64,000 nt of DNA. It comes from Calliopum simillimum (Eukaryota > Arthropoda > Insecta > Diptera > Lauxaniidae). Shown here one piece after another: positions 46,196 to 58,614 of this stretch (position 1 is its first letter; each line of letters begins with the position of its first letter). The notes beneath the pieces were generated by a model. That model was not told the origin of the DNA, did no database searches, and saw only the letters and a list, made by a program, of their open reading frames with translations. Where the stretch lies: positions 56,434,228 through 56,498,227 of the forward strand of contig OX638369.1 of assembly GCA_951812925.1 (NCBI GenBank). Reading direction: 5' to 3'. A program made the translations under genes and the position numbers.

Positions 46196-49100
46196 TTGGT
46201 AATAAAACTAGTGAGGGTGTAAATTTTGGCCTAGACAAAAATCAAATACCCTACACTGCAGTGCACTGCAGCATTTTTAAATGTGCTTGCTCCTACCATC
46301 ACACAGTGGCAGATCGTGGCACATAACGAAAGTGCTATAGACTTAGAATTTGTTTATGCCAATCATCAGATAATACTTAGGGACGAAAAAAAACTATAAA
46401 AGTTTAAAATTTTCTTTTGGTTTAGTGACACAGTGGGCTCAAAGTTGAACTTTGAACAACAAAAATGCTCTATGCAACTTTAAATACTAGCAACTGCTGG
46501 ATAAAACGCACTAGTTAATTTGTTTAAAGGCAAATGCACTAGTGAACATGTTGCCAGAAAGTATGTTGTTTCTACTTTGTAAAAAATAATTTTTATTTTT
46601 CTATCGATTTTACGTGAATTATACCGTTTTTTCATATGTTATATGTAGGTATGGAAACTACCCTTTCTTAACTTGGCATTGCACAAAATCTTATAACTTG
46701 CACCGCCCATTTTTTCATTGAAAATTATTCATCCAAATGCCCTTCACATAAGTATCAGATTTTATATATCTGCATGAAGCAGTTTCTGAGTTATGATGAA
46801 TCAGCATTCAGAAGGGAGTGGCATCGCCCACTTTTCTAGTTAGAATTTTTTGTTTTAATTGTTTTAAAATATTTACCAAATCATATCTATCTGCGTCAAA
46901 TATTGTCAGAGAAACGATGAATTTATTTTTTTGAGGGCGTGGGACCACCCATTTTTCCAGCGAACATTATTTGTCCAGATAATTTTTACATATTTACAAA
47001 ATCTCATTTATCCGCTACCAGAGTCGTAATCAGCAATCGAAAATTATGCAAAAAAGTTTTTAAAAGTTTTATCCGTTGTTGCATTGTGTAATACTTGGAT
47101 CTCTAGCGTTCTCCATTGCCCAATACGTTCTGATCGGCACTATTATTTAAGAAACTCAATTGATTGAAATTGATTGAAACTGCGATCGAATAAGTAGGTG
47201 TGACAAGCATGCAATGAGACTCCATACTGAGACATAACGAGGGACCTTTTTAGAAACGCGAGAGCTTCGTTTAAGCACAAAGTTTGGGGCGATTTGTCCT
47301 AATTGTCTCGCCTCTCCGCGTGTTGAATTGGCATCCTAAAGAGGAAGCATAATACATAAGTCGAAATTACAATTCATTACTCAACCGTTTCTACTAATAC
47401 TGTATACAGTTCGGTCTTTTCGACACCGTAAGAACTTTTGAACTGTTAGCTTTATGTGACCTTATCGACACCATTTCATACTTTTCGGTTTCTTCGAATA
47501 AGTGTAGAACTTTCGGTACTCTCTTAAAATGCTCGAATTTATCTACCCTTTTAAATTTTTTTCTACTTTCTTCGATATTAAGCACTTTTTTTTTTTTTAT
47601 TCCGTTCGACACTTTTTAGTTTTTGCCTCTTTGATATCTACCTTCGAGCTTTTCACTACCTTCACGTCCGCGAGAGCTTGCTAATTTTATATCGCATTCT
47701 TTTTTAATGTCCATGAGTAATATCATACTAACATGGCTTTTGCAAAGATTATGTCTCACATTAGAACTTTAGCAAATGGCTAAAACTTCAAAAGGAAATA
47801 CTCAGCGTACTGTAAAACTGTGTCACTTCCTCTACTAATCGACAACGTAAACCAACCAAACCAAACCAAACCAAAGAAGAAGAAGACGAAGATTTTAAAT
47901 GATCCGCGAACAAGACGACATAACTTTGACAAATTAGAAGAAGTCAAGTAATTTACTTAATTACATTGCGAATTTTTTAAGATGACAGATTTGTTTATGG
48001 CCAAGACATCAAAGTTAAATACACAGATAGATAGATAGATACGCCGTACCATAGCTGAGAGACAGACAGGATGTGAGCACAAGAGAACAAATTGCAACGT
48101 TAAACAGATCCATAGTATAGACACAGATACTGAATACATGATAATGATGAAGATAATCATTTGAACTGCTTGTAAAACGGAATTTCTAGAATGCACTGCA
48201 AGATCTCTTAGAAATTAACACTTGCACACACGCACTCATATGTGTATATTAACTGTCAAATGAAACGTCAAATGTCAGCGGCAAAAGACAAACGCACGCA
48301 CACACACTTTGCTTCATAATTGATTTTCTCCAGGGTCTTAAAAGTTTTTTTATTCTTGAGTTAATCTGTTAATGAGCCCATCTTCTTCTCGGTCTTTTCT
48401 TTTTCTTTTTGTTTATTTGGTGAAGTGCTGATGTTTGCATTCGTCTTTCTTTCCAATTGATCATTTCATCTTTTTCTGACCACAAAATGTTAGCATTGAA
48501 ATGTTTACATTAAAAACTTATTGTCAGTCAGTCAGACAGTCAGTTAGTTGGTGAGAGACAGTTGAAGAAACGAAACATTTTTTTTTGAGATTTCGTTGTT
48601 TGATCGCTTTTTTGGGCTGTACTGCGGTCAAATGTTGCACATAAAAAAGTGATTGCCTTCAATGAAAATAAGTAGAATGACCCATATAGTGTATTTGTAT
48701 GTATTTCAAAGTTTTTGGATTGTCTTCGAAATGCCAAGAATATTATCTAAAATGGCAAAAAAAGAGATTTATCGCTGCGCCAGAGCTTTAAAAGTACAAT
48801 GGTATTGTAAATCCTATCCAAAGCCCAGACAAAGGCTTCAGTACCCAAGAAATTGGAGCCTCTTATTGTAAAACAACAGGTAGGCTTTGATAAATATTGT
48901 TATACCATTGGTATCATGATGCAATAGCACCAAGAGTTGCAGGCTTTAGTGCACTTGGGTATCATCAACTATATTTACCTACATATATACCGAATTGGAT
49001 AGTATCGACCGAATCTAAGATGCGTTGAATGGACGAGGTGCTTCACACAAGAGCATTAACCTCATTAAGATTCAATACGTGGACTTACAAAACGAAATGC

Positions 49101-49284
49101 TTTCAGATCCTCTTAAGTCTGTGTCGGGCTTATGCCAAGGTTTATTCAAGTCTGATAGAACTTTATGATGTTCGTTGCAGAGCTGAGCTCTTCAAGCATC
49201 AAGCGATTCTATGGATCTAGAAAATCTCGGATACACTAACTTTTTATGCGTTATTGGCACGAAATACTATGCCACGCAGGCAAA
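46196..49284. other. Spacer with repeats, no gene seen
   Basis: 46670-47040 carries two or three modules of the dispersed repeat described at 36040-36800 (atgaagcagtttctgagtta; gggcgtgggaccaccc; aaaatctcatttatccg). (AAACC)n lies at 47850-47873 and GATAGATA at 48025-48041. Short frames such as 47394-47612 and 48540-48871 have no recognisable domains. Confidence 0.4.
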
Positions 49285-49672
49285 ACTTCCCGACTAGTAT
49301 TGAGCGAAATCAGTCTTGACCTTGATAATTTATCGAGACCTAGACGCTGCTGTAATTGCACGACCAAGTCTTAGCAAGATCATGACTAAGACTGATGTAA
49401 GCAAGACCAATACTGCTTGGTCTCAAACATAATATCATCTATCAACATGGAATTTGGCATCTTTAAATCCCAACTGATGTAAGCAAGACCAATACTGCTT
49501 GGTTTCAAACATAATATCATCTCTCAACATGGAATTTGGCATCTTTAAACCCCAACTGCAAAGAATAAGGTTATTTTTTTTCTATTTCTTAGGTCAAGAC
49601 CACACTAAATGCTCAATATCAAAACCAATATCAAGATTAAAACTCAATTTTACTCATCACTACTCCCAATAT
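49285..49672. mobile_element. CTTGGT-rich TIR/foldback family, copy C with internal duplication
   Basis: The left end reads TTCCCGACTAGTATTGAGCG followed by AAATCAGTCTTG. The complement of the right end reads TGGGAGTAGTGATGAGTAAA then ATTGAG. Both match copy A's termini. Inside are accaag/cttggt words and an 82-bp tandem duplication (49391-49472 and 49473-49554), about 95 percent identical. Confidence 0.65.
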
Positions 49673-52029
49673 ATGTTACATTTCGGAAGAAATTGACCTG
49701 GAAGCCAGCATAAGTGAAACAAAAACTATTCTAATCCATCCAACTAGTGTCAACATTCATGATTACGTTTATTTATTGTCAGATACCGAAACCTCCATCA
49801 CACTGACATTGCTTTCTGCCTCATATTTATTTAAGCACCTCCTTGTCCAGAGTGGTATTTATAAGCCATTTTGTCTGAGAAATTACCAAAACTCATATAT
49901 TCCCTCCATGTCCTCCTCAGCTATCAGAGAAATCCAGACCCCAGTTTTTCTTAAAAATTTTAGCGGTGATTCATACCAAGCATCAAGCACTTTCCCTTCC
50001 TTTCCCCTAAGACCATCAAGGGATTCCCAGTTCAAGACAATAACGACATTTATGGAGTTATAACTTTTGTATACAGGCTCCTCTACCATACTTTTCCTTC
50101 GATTGGTAAGGTCCACAACCACGTCTAAACGCTTTGGTCATTAAGGGATCTAAGCTCGTTCTTTTGGCCTCTGAACTATGTCCCTCCCATAGACATTAGA
50201 AAAATTAGCGTTGGGCTATACATCGCCTAGCCGTTAAATGGCCATTTTGTACAGATCTACCGATCTTTGATCTGTTCAAGACATATGCTTTATTGCCCTT
50301 GGTGTAAGCCCTTGTCCCTAATTCTGGATATTGATTGCAAAGATTCATGAAGGATAGGAAAATAGATCGTAAAAAACATTCGATAATACCTCCATCCATA
50401 TCGCTTGTCAGTAGCAGCAACGGTAGGGCACCATGCCCTGGTGATTTCAGCCTTTTTTAGGAGAAACTTCGTCAAACTACTGCAGGTGTGTCTATCTGAA
50501 ACTTTTTCTTATACCCGATTTATACATAGTTTTAAGTGCCAGTTCCAGAGAATTTTTTGCTTTGCAGGACGCTCTATCTGTGGTACATTAAGAATAAATC
50601 CCGGCATAGAAAGGCTTTACATTTTCCGTGGTGCTTGATTTTTAAGGTACCGTTTTGGACTTGAAGCAGCAAGGAAGGTCTCCAACTGAGTCTAGAAACA
50701 TTTCTTGTAATGAAACGGTCGCTAAAGACGCTACTGCAATCGTTAAGGTTTATTTCAGAGCGCAGCTGTTTTACGGACCACACATAGCAAAGTGCTGGGT
50801 GGTGCCACCAGAGGCCGTATCTCCCAACATTAAGCTTCTACAGATTTTTGCCGCTCTTGGGATTTCTCCAAAAGTACGCTTCTCTGACACAAAATTCTGT
50901 GAGTTGAAAGTTAAACTTAAGCGTTCACTGTAGAAATGTTGTGGTTACTGTCAAACTGAATCGATTTGAATGTTTGAATATGGAATCTCTTCGTAAAAGA
51001 CAGTACTATCGAACCTTTAAACTCAAAACTTGCAAAAGACTACACTTTTTTGATAATAGTGATTAACTTAAAATCAAATTTTTTTACAAAATCAGTTAGC
51101 AATGGTTAAAAGGATTGAAACGTTTTCTAACACATAAATATAAAAAAATTTAGATGCCTTTTTTAGCCTTTTTTGTTTGACACGAACTTTTCTGAGACGC
51201 CCAAAGGAAAATTTAACTCATATTGCTTGCCAAGTATCAATATGTGTTGCTCGCCCGAAATTTAAAAATTTTTATATTATTATACAGCTAATACTCCGCC
51301 ATAAAGGAATCTAAGATACATTTTGCTGTAGATCAATTTACCATTGCGCAGAACTCTGTCAAACTTAAAGTTTTGAAATATGTTTTTAAATAATATACCT
51401 ATAAAAATTGTGGATGTGGTGTTTTTTGCCAAAAAATGTGATGTTAAAAATGATGTCAAAAATTTAACATCAGCTTCGTAATCAACGACCCCAAAAACCC
51501 CCAGGTAAAAAATTTCGTCTCGAAAATATAAGGTTTTCGACTTCTAGTTAACTTTTAAGGATTTTGAAGCAGTGTGTACCACTTCGGTTAGTTGTACCTT
51601 TTTGTTGAATTGAATTTGATCACAAAGTCTTCAATGACCGAACGATAAGAGTCAAAAAATGAAGTCAAGATTTAGCTACGTAGTACAAAAGGTCAAAAAA
51701 GCCAAATTAAGTGTAAAGAGTTTTTGGATGCTTATTAAAGATTATCCAGCAATGATGAAGGATTTCAACTGGACTTACTAAGTTCGACTTTACATTTCTT
51801 ATGGAAATTTACGCGTGGTTTATTACGACTACCACTGTCACATAAAATACCTAGCAATATGTGTATACGACCCATGCATCACATCAATGTACATTAGTGT
51901 TTTTATTAAACACAAAATATATCACAGCAATAAGTTATACTCACAAATTTTTAACTGCCAGTCTACCCTGTATCATGCTCAAACAGAACGTGTATTACTG
52001 CAACGGATAACCAGCAAACAACATGCGTA
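49673..52029. other. Spacer, no gene recognised
   Basis: Frames at 49776-50933 are 60-95 codons, overlap on both strands and have no recognisable domain. The plus-strand frame 50655-50933 is slightly less AT-rich than its surroundings but I cannot assign it. 51000-51800 is AT-rich without features. Confidence 0.35.
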
Positions 52030-53160
52030 TCAAACCAAATCGAACATCAAACACAAAAGCAGCAACAGCGTAGATAGCCAGTGCAATACAACATATTCGA
52101 CGCAGCAAAACTGAGCCGAACCACCCTCATCGTCATCATCATCGTCGCAAACAAATGAAGAAGGAAGCAACATCGTTACAACAACGCGTATCGACGCAAG
52201 GCAGCATGAAGCATGGAGCAACACAAAGTGAATTTGGCGCGCAACCCGAACGCGCAAAGCAACATCCCTTTGAGTGCGCGCGAACGTCACATAAACAAAC
52301 TGTTGGACGGACAAGCAGCTGGATGGATGAATATAAAGAAGAAGAATAGCAAACAAAACAAAACCAGAAGACGATGACGTCTGCAACGCGTTGTTTGAAA
52401 TTTGTTGGTCGGTCGTATGTCTTTGCAACGCGGCGGCAACAATCAGTCGAGATGCGAGCGCGTTCAACGATGAACGTATGTATGTGCTTACGTGATAACG
52501 TACGAAACGTAACTGAAATACGATTAGTAAAGTAAACGTAACATAAACGGCTCTTTTGATTTTCGTGTGTACTGCTGCCCCAAACATACTCGTAGCAGCA
52601 ACGTCGGCATTTTCGTACGATTTTTTTGCACACTTCCTGACAACGTGACGCGACGACGCATACGCGCAACATCGCCGACAACATATTGGCAAGGAAGTAA
52701 GCAAGCAACGTATGCAACAATAGCAGCGAGAGCAAGCTCGTATACGAAATTTTTCGCTATCGTCGCTTCATTACGTTGCTAAAGCTCATGGACGACGGAC
52801 GGTTAGTTCAATGAATACTCGGATTGCGTCGTTTTAAGTGAGCCGCATTTAGCGGTTGATCTTTGCCGAAAACATAATAATAAAGTGAAGTGGAGTGTGT
52901 GTATATGTACGATTTACGTTTACGCGCAAGCATTTGGTGTTGATGACGTAAAAAATACCTACATAAGTCAAGAGTGTCTGTGTTGTAAACTATATGACGA
53001 CGACGACGACGATTATTCTTCTTCTCTGAAGGTAGTAAGCAGCAGAAAGAACAAGTGTGTACGGTCGTCATTTTTTCTGCTTTGTCGGCATTTTTTGCCG
53101 ATTTTGTTTTTATGTGATTTTCGCGAACAGATTATAAGAAACAATGAGCCGTAAAAGGAA
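52030..53160 (+). promoter_or_regulatory. GC-richer segment, putative promoter and 5' UTR of the 54271 gene
   Basis: Between 52100 and 52800 the sequence is clearly richer in C, G and CpG than anywhere nearby, and is full of CAACAACG, ACGTA and GCGCG words. Long open frames exist in several overlapping phases on both strands, as expected from composition and not from coding. An initiator TCAGTC lies at 52443-52448 (match to TCAKTY); 28 bases downstream GAACG matches four of five positions of the DPE consensus RGWYV. Promoter assignment is inference from composition and these short motifs. Confidence 0.35.
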
Positions 53161-54270
53161 GGCGTTGACGGCGGCATACAAAATAAGAAAATCATCTCAA
53201 ATAGTAGTGAAAAATATTGGTATTTTTGATGATCTTGTGAGCGCTTTGCAAATGTGATGATAGAGAGAAAAAGCTTCAAACGAACACGGCAATACTGGAA
53301 GTGATAGAATGGAACGTGATATGGATTAAAAAAAAAACTACGGAATAAAAGTACTGAGAAGCAGTTGTAATTAAAATCAAAAAAGTATTAAATAATACAG
53401 AATGCTAATTTATAAAACACATTATGTAGATGTACTTAAACTTCAAGAAAGTGGCAAACACGGTAAAATTAATAATAAATCAACGTTTTTAATATAACAA
53501 GAACGCGATAAGTTGTAAATTTCATTTTGAAAATTGGAAATTCTTAAAAAGCCACTTATCAACTGAAAGTTGTGCAAACTTTACATTAAAAAAGGAGCTA
53601 AAATTGTGCAGAGAATCGCAAACCGAAATATTTTTAACAACAAACATTGAAAATCAACTGTTTTGCATAAAAAAAAGTTATTAAAAAATTAAGTAGTATA
53701 TAAAGTAGTAAAACAAAAAATAGTAGTTTTAATATAAAAAGCACTTCAAACTGTCGGATTTTTTTCAAAAGTTTTAAATGTCTTACATAAAAAATATATA
53801 TAAAATAATATCACATAAAATAGTAGCATTTTCAAAAACTGTCCATTATAAGCATTTATATAAAAAAAGTATTAAGAATCTTAAAATTTACATAAAACTC
53901 AACCCTCAATAAATTTTTTTAAAAATTCAATTGTATAAGCACCTTAAGGTATGCAAAAGAATTTTAAGTAAATTTTTTAAACTCTTAAAATACGCCCTCA
54001 AATAATAAAAGTACGACACTGCATTTTTCAAATTTTTTATAAAAGAAAAAATCTCTAGTTGTAGTAATTTATTAAACTAAATTTAATAACAAAAAAAAAA
54101 AAAAAAAATAAACTCAAAAACAACGAAACCGTCTGTCAAATTTACAAATACAATCATCACTGAACGCCAAAAAGTAGTAATTAGCACTTAAAAAAAAAAA
54201 ACAAAAAATAATAGTAGTAAAATAAAATAGTAGTAAACGAAAATTAATCAAATAACAATACAACACAAAA
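53161..54270 (+). other. AT-rich leader, possible long 5' UTR
   Basis: No open frame exceeds a few codons on the plus strand. The sequence is A-rich with recurrent words aaatagtagtaaaa and tataaaa (for example near 53700-53730, 53826 and 54165-54235). It lies between the GC-richer segment and a well-placed ATG, so it may be transcribed leader or contain an intron; neither can be decided here. Confidence 0.35.
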
Positions 54271-54983
54271 ATGCATTTAATGTTTATGATCCCCATACTT
54301 TGCTTCACCAGCATTTTGTTGTTGCTACAATTGCAACACATCAACTGTGATGATTTATCCATTTTAAGCGGCAGTAGCAGCGGCAATGGCAACCCTAACA
54401 ACAATAATATTAATAATATCAACAACAATAATCCCAGCACCAGTAGCATCAATAATAACTTGGGCATAAATAGCACCTTGCTAACCACAATTCTAAGTGG
54501 CGGCAGCATGAGTAGCCACAACAACAACAACAATGGCGTCAATCTTGGAACAACACTGAATCTTGGTGGCGTTGGTGGCAACAGTTTAGGTGGCAGCAGT
54601 ATTTCATCAACAATAGGCAATAATGATAATGGTGGCAGCGGCATCATTAATACACTGGGTATGGGAAGAGTTGGTGGTGGCATATCACCACACTTAGGAA
54701 TAGGCATTGGTGGTGGTGCAGGACATGGTACAGGACATGGCATGCATACCGGCAGTACTGTACATAATGGACATGGCGTTGGACATAGCTCACATGGCGG
54801 ACATAATGGGCATCATTTAGCTAGTTTGGCGGGCTTAGGAATAGTAGTGCCCGGCAGTAATATGTATGGTGGTACTGGTATAGGTATACCAGGACAGATT
54901 GGAAATAATGGAATAATGAATGGTGGCAACATGGGTGGCAGCGGCGGCGGCATGGATCGCAGTGGTGGTGGACAAAGCTACTA
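54271..54983 (+). CDS. First coding exon of a secreted, Asn/Gly/His-rich protein (host gene)
   Basis: The ATG at 54271 is in good fly context (ACAAAAATG). Residues 1-26 form a signal peptide: a hydrophobic core (MFMIPILCFTSILLLLQ) and a likely cleavage after HINC. The rest is low-complexity: Asn-rich with NNNNINNINNNN (residues about 42-95), Gly/Ser-rich (about 95-150) and His/Gly-rich with GHGTGHGMHTG and HGGHNGHH (about 150-185), then Gly-rich to the end. In frame a TAG occurs at 54982-54984, but its G is the first base of GTGAGTATT, a strong 5' splice site. The exon therefore probably ends CTA|GTGAGT and the protein continues in an exon outside or further along the window. The signal peptide places the product in the secretory pathway. 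No domain is recognised, so no function or symbol is given. Confidence 0.6.
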
Positions 54984-54990
54984 GTGAGTA
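54984..54990 (+). other. 5' splice donor GTGAGTA
   Basis: GTGAGTA follows ...AGCTACTA. It matches the donor consensus GTRAGT completely. If used, it removes the in-frame TAG. No matching acceptor with coding continuation was identified downstream in the window. Confidence 0.5.
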
Positions 54991-56469
54991 TTAATAATAT
55001 TTTATTCTTTTAATCAATTATATTATGTAAAATATATTTGTCGAAAAATCCTTGCTCAAAACAAGAGCAAGAGTTTATATTGTATTAATATGAAACATAA
55101 TGTTGTTTCGAGTAATATAAATTTTCTGCAGAAAATTCAAAAAAAAATATAATCAACCAAATCGGAGGGTTTATGTCGTATTTTCAACATAAAAGCCATG
55201 GCTTAAAATATGTCTTACAAAACCTTTAGCGTCTTCAATTCTCTCCAATATTTCCCTAATTGTGTATGAAGCTCTAGGTCTGAAATAGTTCTGCAGAAGT
55301 TCTTCGGTTTTGTTGCGGTTGAAAGAACCGGCACAACTTCCACAACTAAGCGAAGTTCCTTCTGCATTACTTATTGTTCTTTGAACGTTTTTTTCTGTAC
55401 TTTCGTTCGGTTTGATCTCACTGTTCAAGTAACAAAATCTAACCCACGATGACTTCAGGGTCTATTCATCCTCATTATCCTAATTCCTAGATGATCTCTA
55501 AGAGATAATTGGATGCCTCTTCTTGCTCAATCAACTGCTTGCATCAAGATATCATCCAAAACAATCAAAAATATTATCGGCTACAGCACACAGCTTTTTC
55601 GAACCCCAGAAGTTGAGTTAAAGTCAGCTAGGTACGCAACCATCATGTAAGATAACATTGATGTGTTTTGATGATGTACCCCGATATATCTCGATTTAAA
55701 GTATCCCAGATTGTTTCGCAAAAGATAATGTTGAAAGCGATTAAGAGTCGATGAAGCTCAGACGTAGTGAGTTCTGTCACTCACTTAGTTAATCCAGTAT
55801 GATATACGTACGTACTAAATTATTTGGTCTATGAACCTGCTCAATAGTAGAAGTTTGGAAAATAATTTCGTGGATTTAGAAAACAAGGTTCTGCCACTGT
55901 AGTTAGAACGCAAAAGTAGGGAGACCCTTAGTTATTTTAACAATACTTCCAATGAGTTACTCGTTCGGAAACTTTGCTTCCTCCAAAATTTGGGCATATA
56001 AATATATGGGCATATACATGCGTGGGATTTCGTATGTTAGTTTGACATTGGCCTTAACTCACTTATCATCTTTCAGTATCTGCAATTTTTTCTGTAGATG
56101 AGAGATGGCCTGCCAGACGATTCTCGCTGTTGAATGTCATTAAGTTGAGTAATGATAGGCAGTGATGGGCAGTTGACAGTCTCTTATTTGAAGACCTTGC
56201 CAAAATTTAATGACAGTTAATTTACGAGTAGTAACGTGCACTAAGGTCCCGACTGCCGCCCTCTCGGAGGAGTAATTAGAATGTCTATATTAAACTTTTC
56301 CGTAAGATGACGTTGTGGCTCTTGATATTGCTAAGACACTCGAATTTGAGTGTAAGATGCAGCCGGCATTGCAATCGCTTTTTGGGCAATTCGTGTTGTG
56401 ATAGGTGTTTTCGACTCGAATAACAAGTAACCTTAGAAATCAGGTAACAATATGAAAGAGAATTTTTAA
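54991..56469. other. Probable intron or spacer
   Basis: If the donor at 54984 is used this is intron sequence. The minus-strand frame 55171-55428 contains CGSCAGSFNRNKTEELLQNY and has better codon variety than random frames here, but no family resemblance that I can name. The remainder has no open frame of note. Confidence 0.35.
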
Positions 56470-57010
56470 ACTCGCCCGATTTTTCTATATCAAACGATTC
56501 GCTTGATTTTTCTATATCAAACGATCCACTTATAAGCGTTCATGCGGTAAATCTTAAGCCAGTCCAACTAGGCAAACGTTAGGCATTCCGAAACTAGGCA
56601 ATTGTTCGTTTATCACTATGACCCCAGCGTTAGGTTTTCTTTAGGCAAACGAAATTCGGCAACTGTTCGTTTATCACTATGACCACCGCATAAGGCGTTC
56701 ATTAGGCAAACCTAATTTAGGAATATCCTAAGCCTGCCTAACTAGGCAATTGCTAGGCATTCCGAAATAAGGCAACTGTTTGTTTATCACTATGACCCCC
56801 ACGTTAGGTTTTCGTTAGGCAAACGAAATTCGGCAACTGTTCGTTTAGCACTATGACCACCGTATTAGGTGTTTATAAAGCAAACTTAATTTGGGCAAAC
56901 CCTAAGCCTACTTAACTAGGCAAGTAATAGGCATTCCTAATTTAGGCTAACCCCATTGCTTCCAAATTAGGGCCTAATTTATTTTTAGGCATGCCTAAGC
57001 AAATTTCTAG
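56470..57010. repeat. Tandem satellite built of TAGGCA/TTCGTTTATCACTATGACC units
   Basis: GATTTTTCTATATCAAACGA is duplicated in tandem at about 56480 and 56511. From 56560 a larger unit of 174-184 bases repeats: AGGCATTCC begins at 56581, 56755 and 56939. Within each unit the block AACTGTTYGTTTATCACTAT followed by GACC occurs twice. TAGGCA and TGCCTA words occur throughout, making the region rich in short palindromes. No coding content. Confidence 0.8.
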
Positions 57011-58244
57011 TCAGGTAGTGGTACTATCACAAACTTAAGACCTGAGTATATGTATCGAACTTAAATCAATCGCCATATAATAGTCGAAAGATTTAATTTA
57101 AGCTGAAATTTAACAATTATAACGTCACAAAATTTTAAACTAATTTTGAACGAACTAATAAATTATTCATTCCAATTTACAGAAACCGTTTTCTTTTCTC
57201 AGTGACATGGTCTGATCTTTTAAATCTTTTTCGCCTTTCTAAGCTGAAAATATTGATATTTTTTTAGCGCTTTGTTGTTGAAAGCGATAAATGAATTGTT
57301 TATTATTTTAACTCATTTCTGACTATAAATCAGACTTCAGTCAGATTCAGACAATATTTCCTGCACACAATAATCGCATAGTTAGCAATAAAGTTACTAA
57401 TTGTCAATTCCAACTGCTGCAGCCCTCAGCATTTCATTTCTGTATTATTGTCGATCTTCATCATGATGATCAAGGCATCAACATCAACAATTTTCTCTAA
57501 ATTATTGATTCATAAGAAAGAAAAAAAAAATGAAATAAACTTGGATTGGTTCATTGCTGATCGTGCAATTTCCCGGACAATAAGAATTTCTCTGATTAAT
57601 CATAAAAAAAAAACTTTTACAGAATACAAATTAATAATGAACAAATAACAGATTGAAAATTGCAAAGATCATAAAATATTGCATAACTGCAGAAAAAAAG
57701 CAAACAAATTAAAAAAAAAATAAAAATGTTCTTAACGAGTCTGAACTGAATTAAGTTAATCAATTGAACGATCACAACAACTGTGGGAGTTGTAAAGTTG
57801 TGATGTGATGTCTTCTTTGGTCTGGCACTGGAGAGAAATTGCAGTTCAAAGTTTTGCATTGCAAACAGCAATAAATCAAATGTATAATATTTCAATTTAA
57901 AGAGAGAAATCGGTAGCAGCTATTAAAATGGAAGTATTCAAATATGTATTATGAACGTAGTAATAGATCTGTTTTTGCAAAACAAACTATCTTAATCGAC
58001 ATTTTTTCGAAAAACAATCTATAGTAGTATAATATAGTTATGGACAGTACTATTACCATTTAATATTGGACACTGTATATAAGCACAATACATTTATTTC
58101 ACGGGCACCGTAAGTGTAAGTGATAGTACACTATATAGGTGAGACTAACTTGAAATAAATTAAATCAAATATAAGCAATTAAAAGTTTATCGTCAACTCC
58201 CAGTTAGGGTAAAATAGACTACTCGTACATGGTAAAAAAAAAAT
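57011..58244. other. AT-rich spacer, no gene seen
   Basis: Short frames near 57448-57895 have no domain; a long A-rich run lies at 57700-57725. Confidence 0.4.
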
Positions 58245-58420
58245 AGTTCATCGTATCTCTAAAACGATTCAATGCAGATGAATCAAATTTGTTACATATA
58301 TGTATAAGGTCGAAAGTCAAATAATTTTCAATAAAAAAGTGGGGGGTATCACGCCCCTTGAAAATCAGCTTATCTCTGAAACTGCATGACGTTTTTAACC
58401 AAATCTTAGCGTTTTTTTGT
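58245..58420. repeat. Dispersed repeat module (family of 36040-36800)
   Basis: Words catcgtatctctaaaacgat, gatgaatcaaatttgttaca, ggtatcacgcccctt and ttatctctgaaact match the dispersed module family. It lies about 200 bases upstream of the mariner at 58615. Confidence 0.5.
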
Positions 58421-58614
58421 TTTTTACTCGGCAGGGGGGGCTTAAATCAAAAAAACATCATAAACAAAGTCGATTTATTTTTCATCAAGGAATTTGCTTG
58501 AATTTTTTCAGAGTTTTAGGACCTGTTATGTGGGTATAAAGACCGATTTCGACTTTTTAACCCAATCTGTCACCACGATCCACATACTATTTTTCTGAAT
58601 TTTATTGCAGTATA

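Noticed and set aside
50655..50933. Host exon candidate of 92 codons
   Set aside because: No recognised domain and no clear splice or start context; left as unassigned spacer.
52030..52735. Long overlapping minus-strand frames of 198 and 224 codons
   Set aside because: They overlap in different phases over the GC-richer segment, have no recognisable domain and look compositional; the neighbouring exon is on the other strand.
54114..54743. 209-codon Pro/Leu-rich minus-strand frame
   Set aside because: It is the shadow of the Gly/Asn-rich plus-strand exon, which has a better start, a signal peptide and a splice donor.
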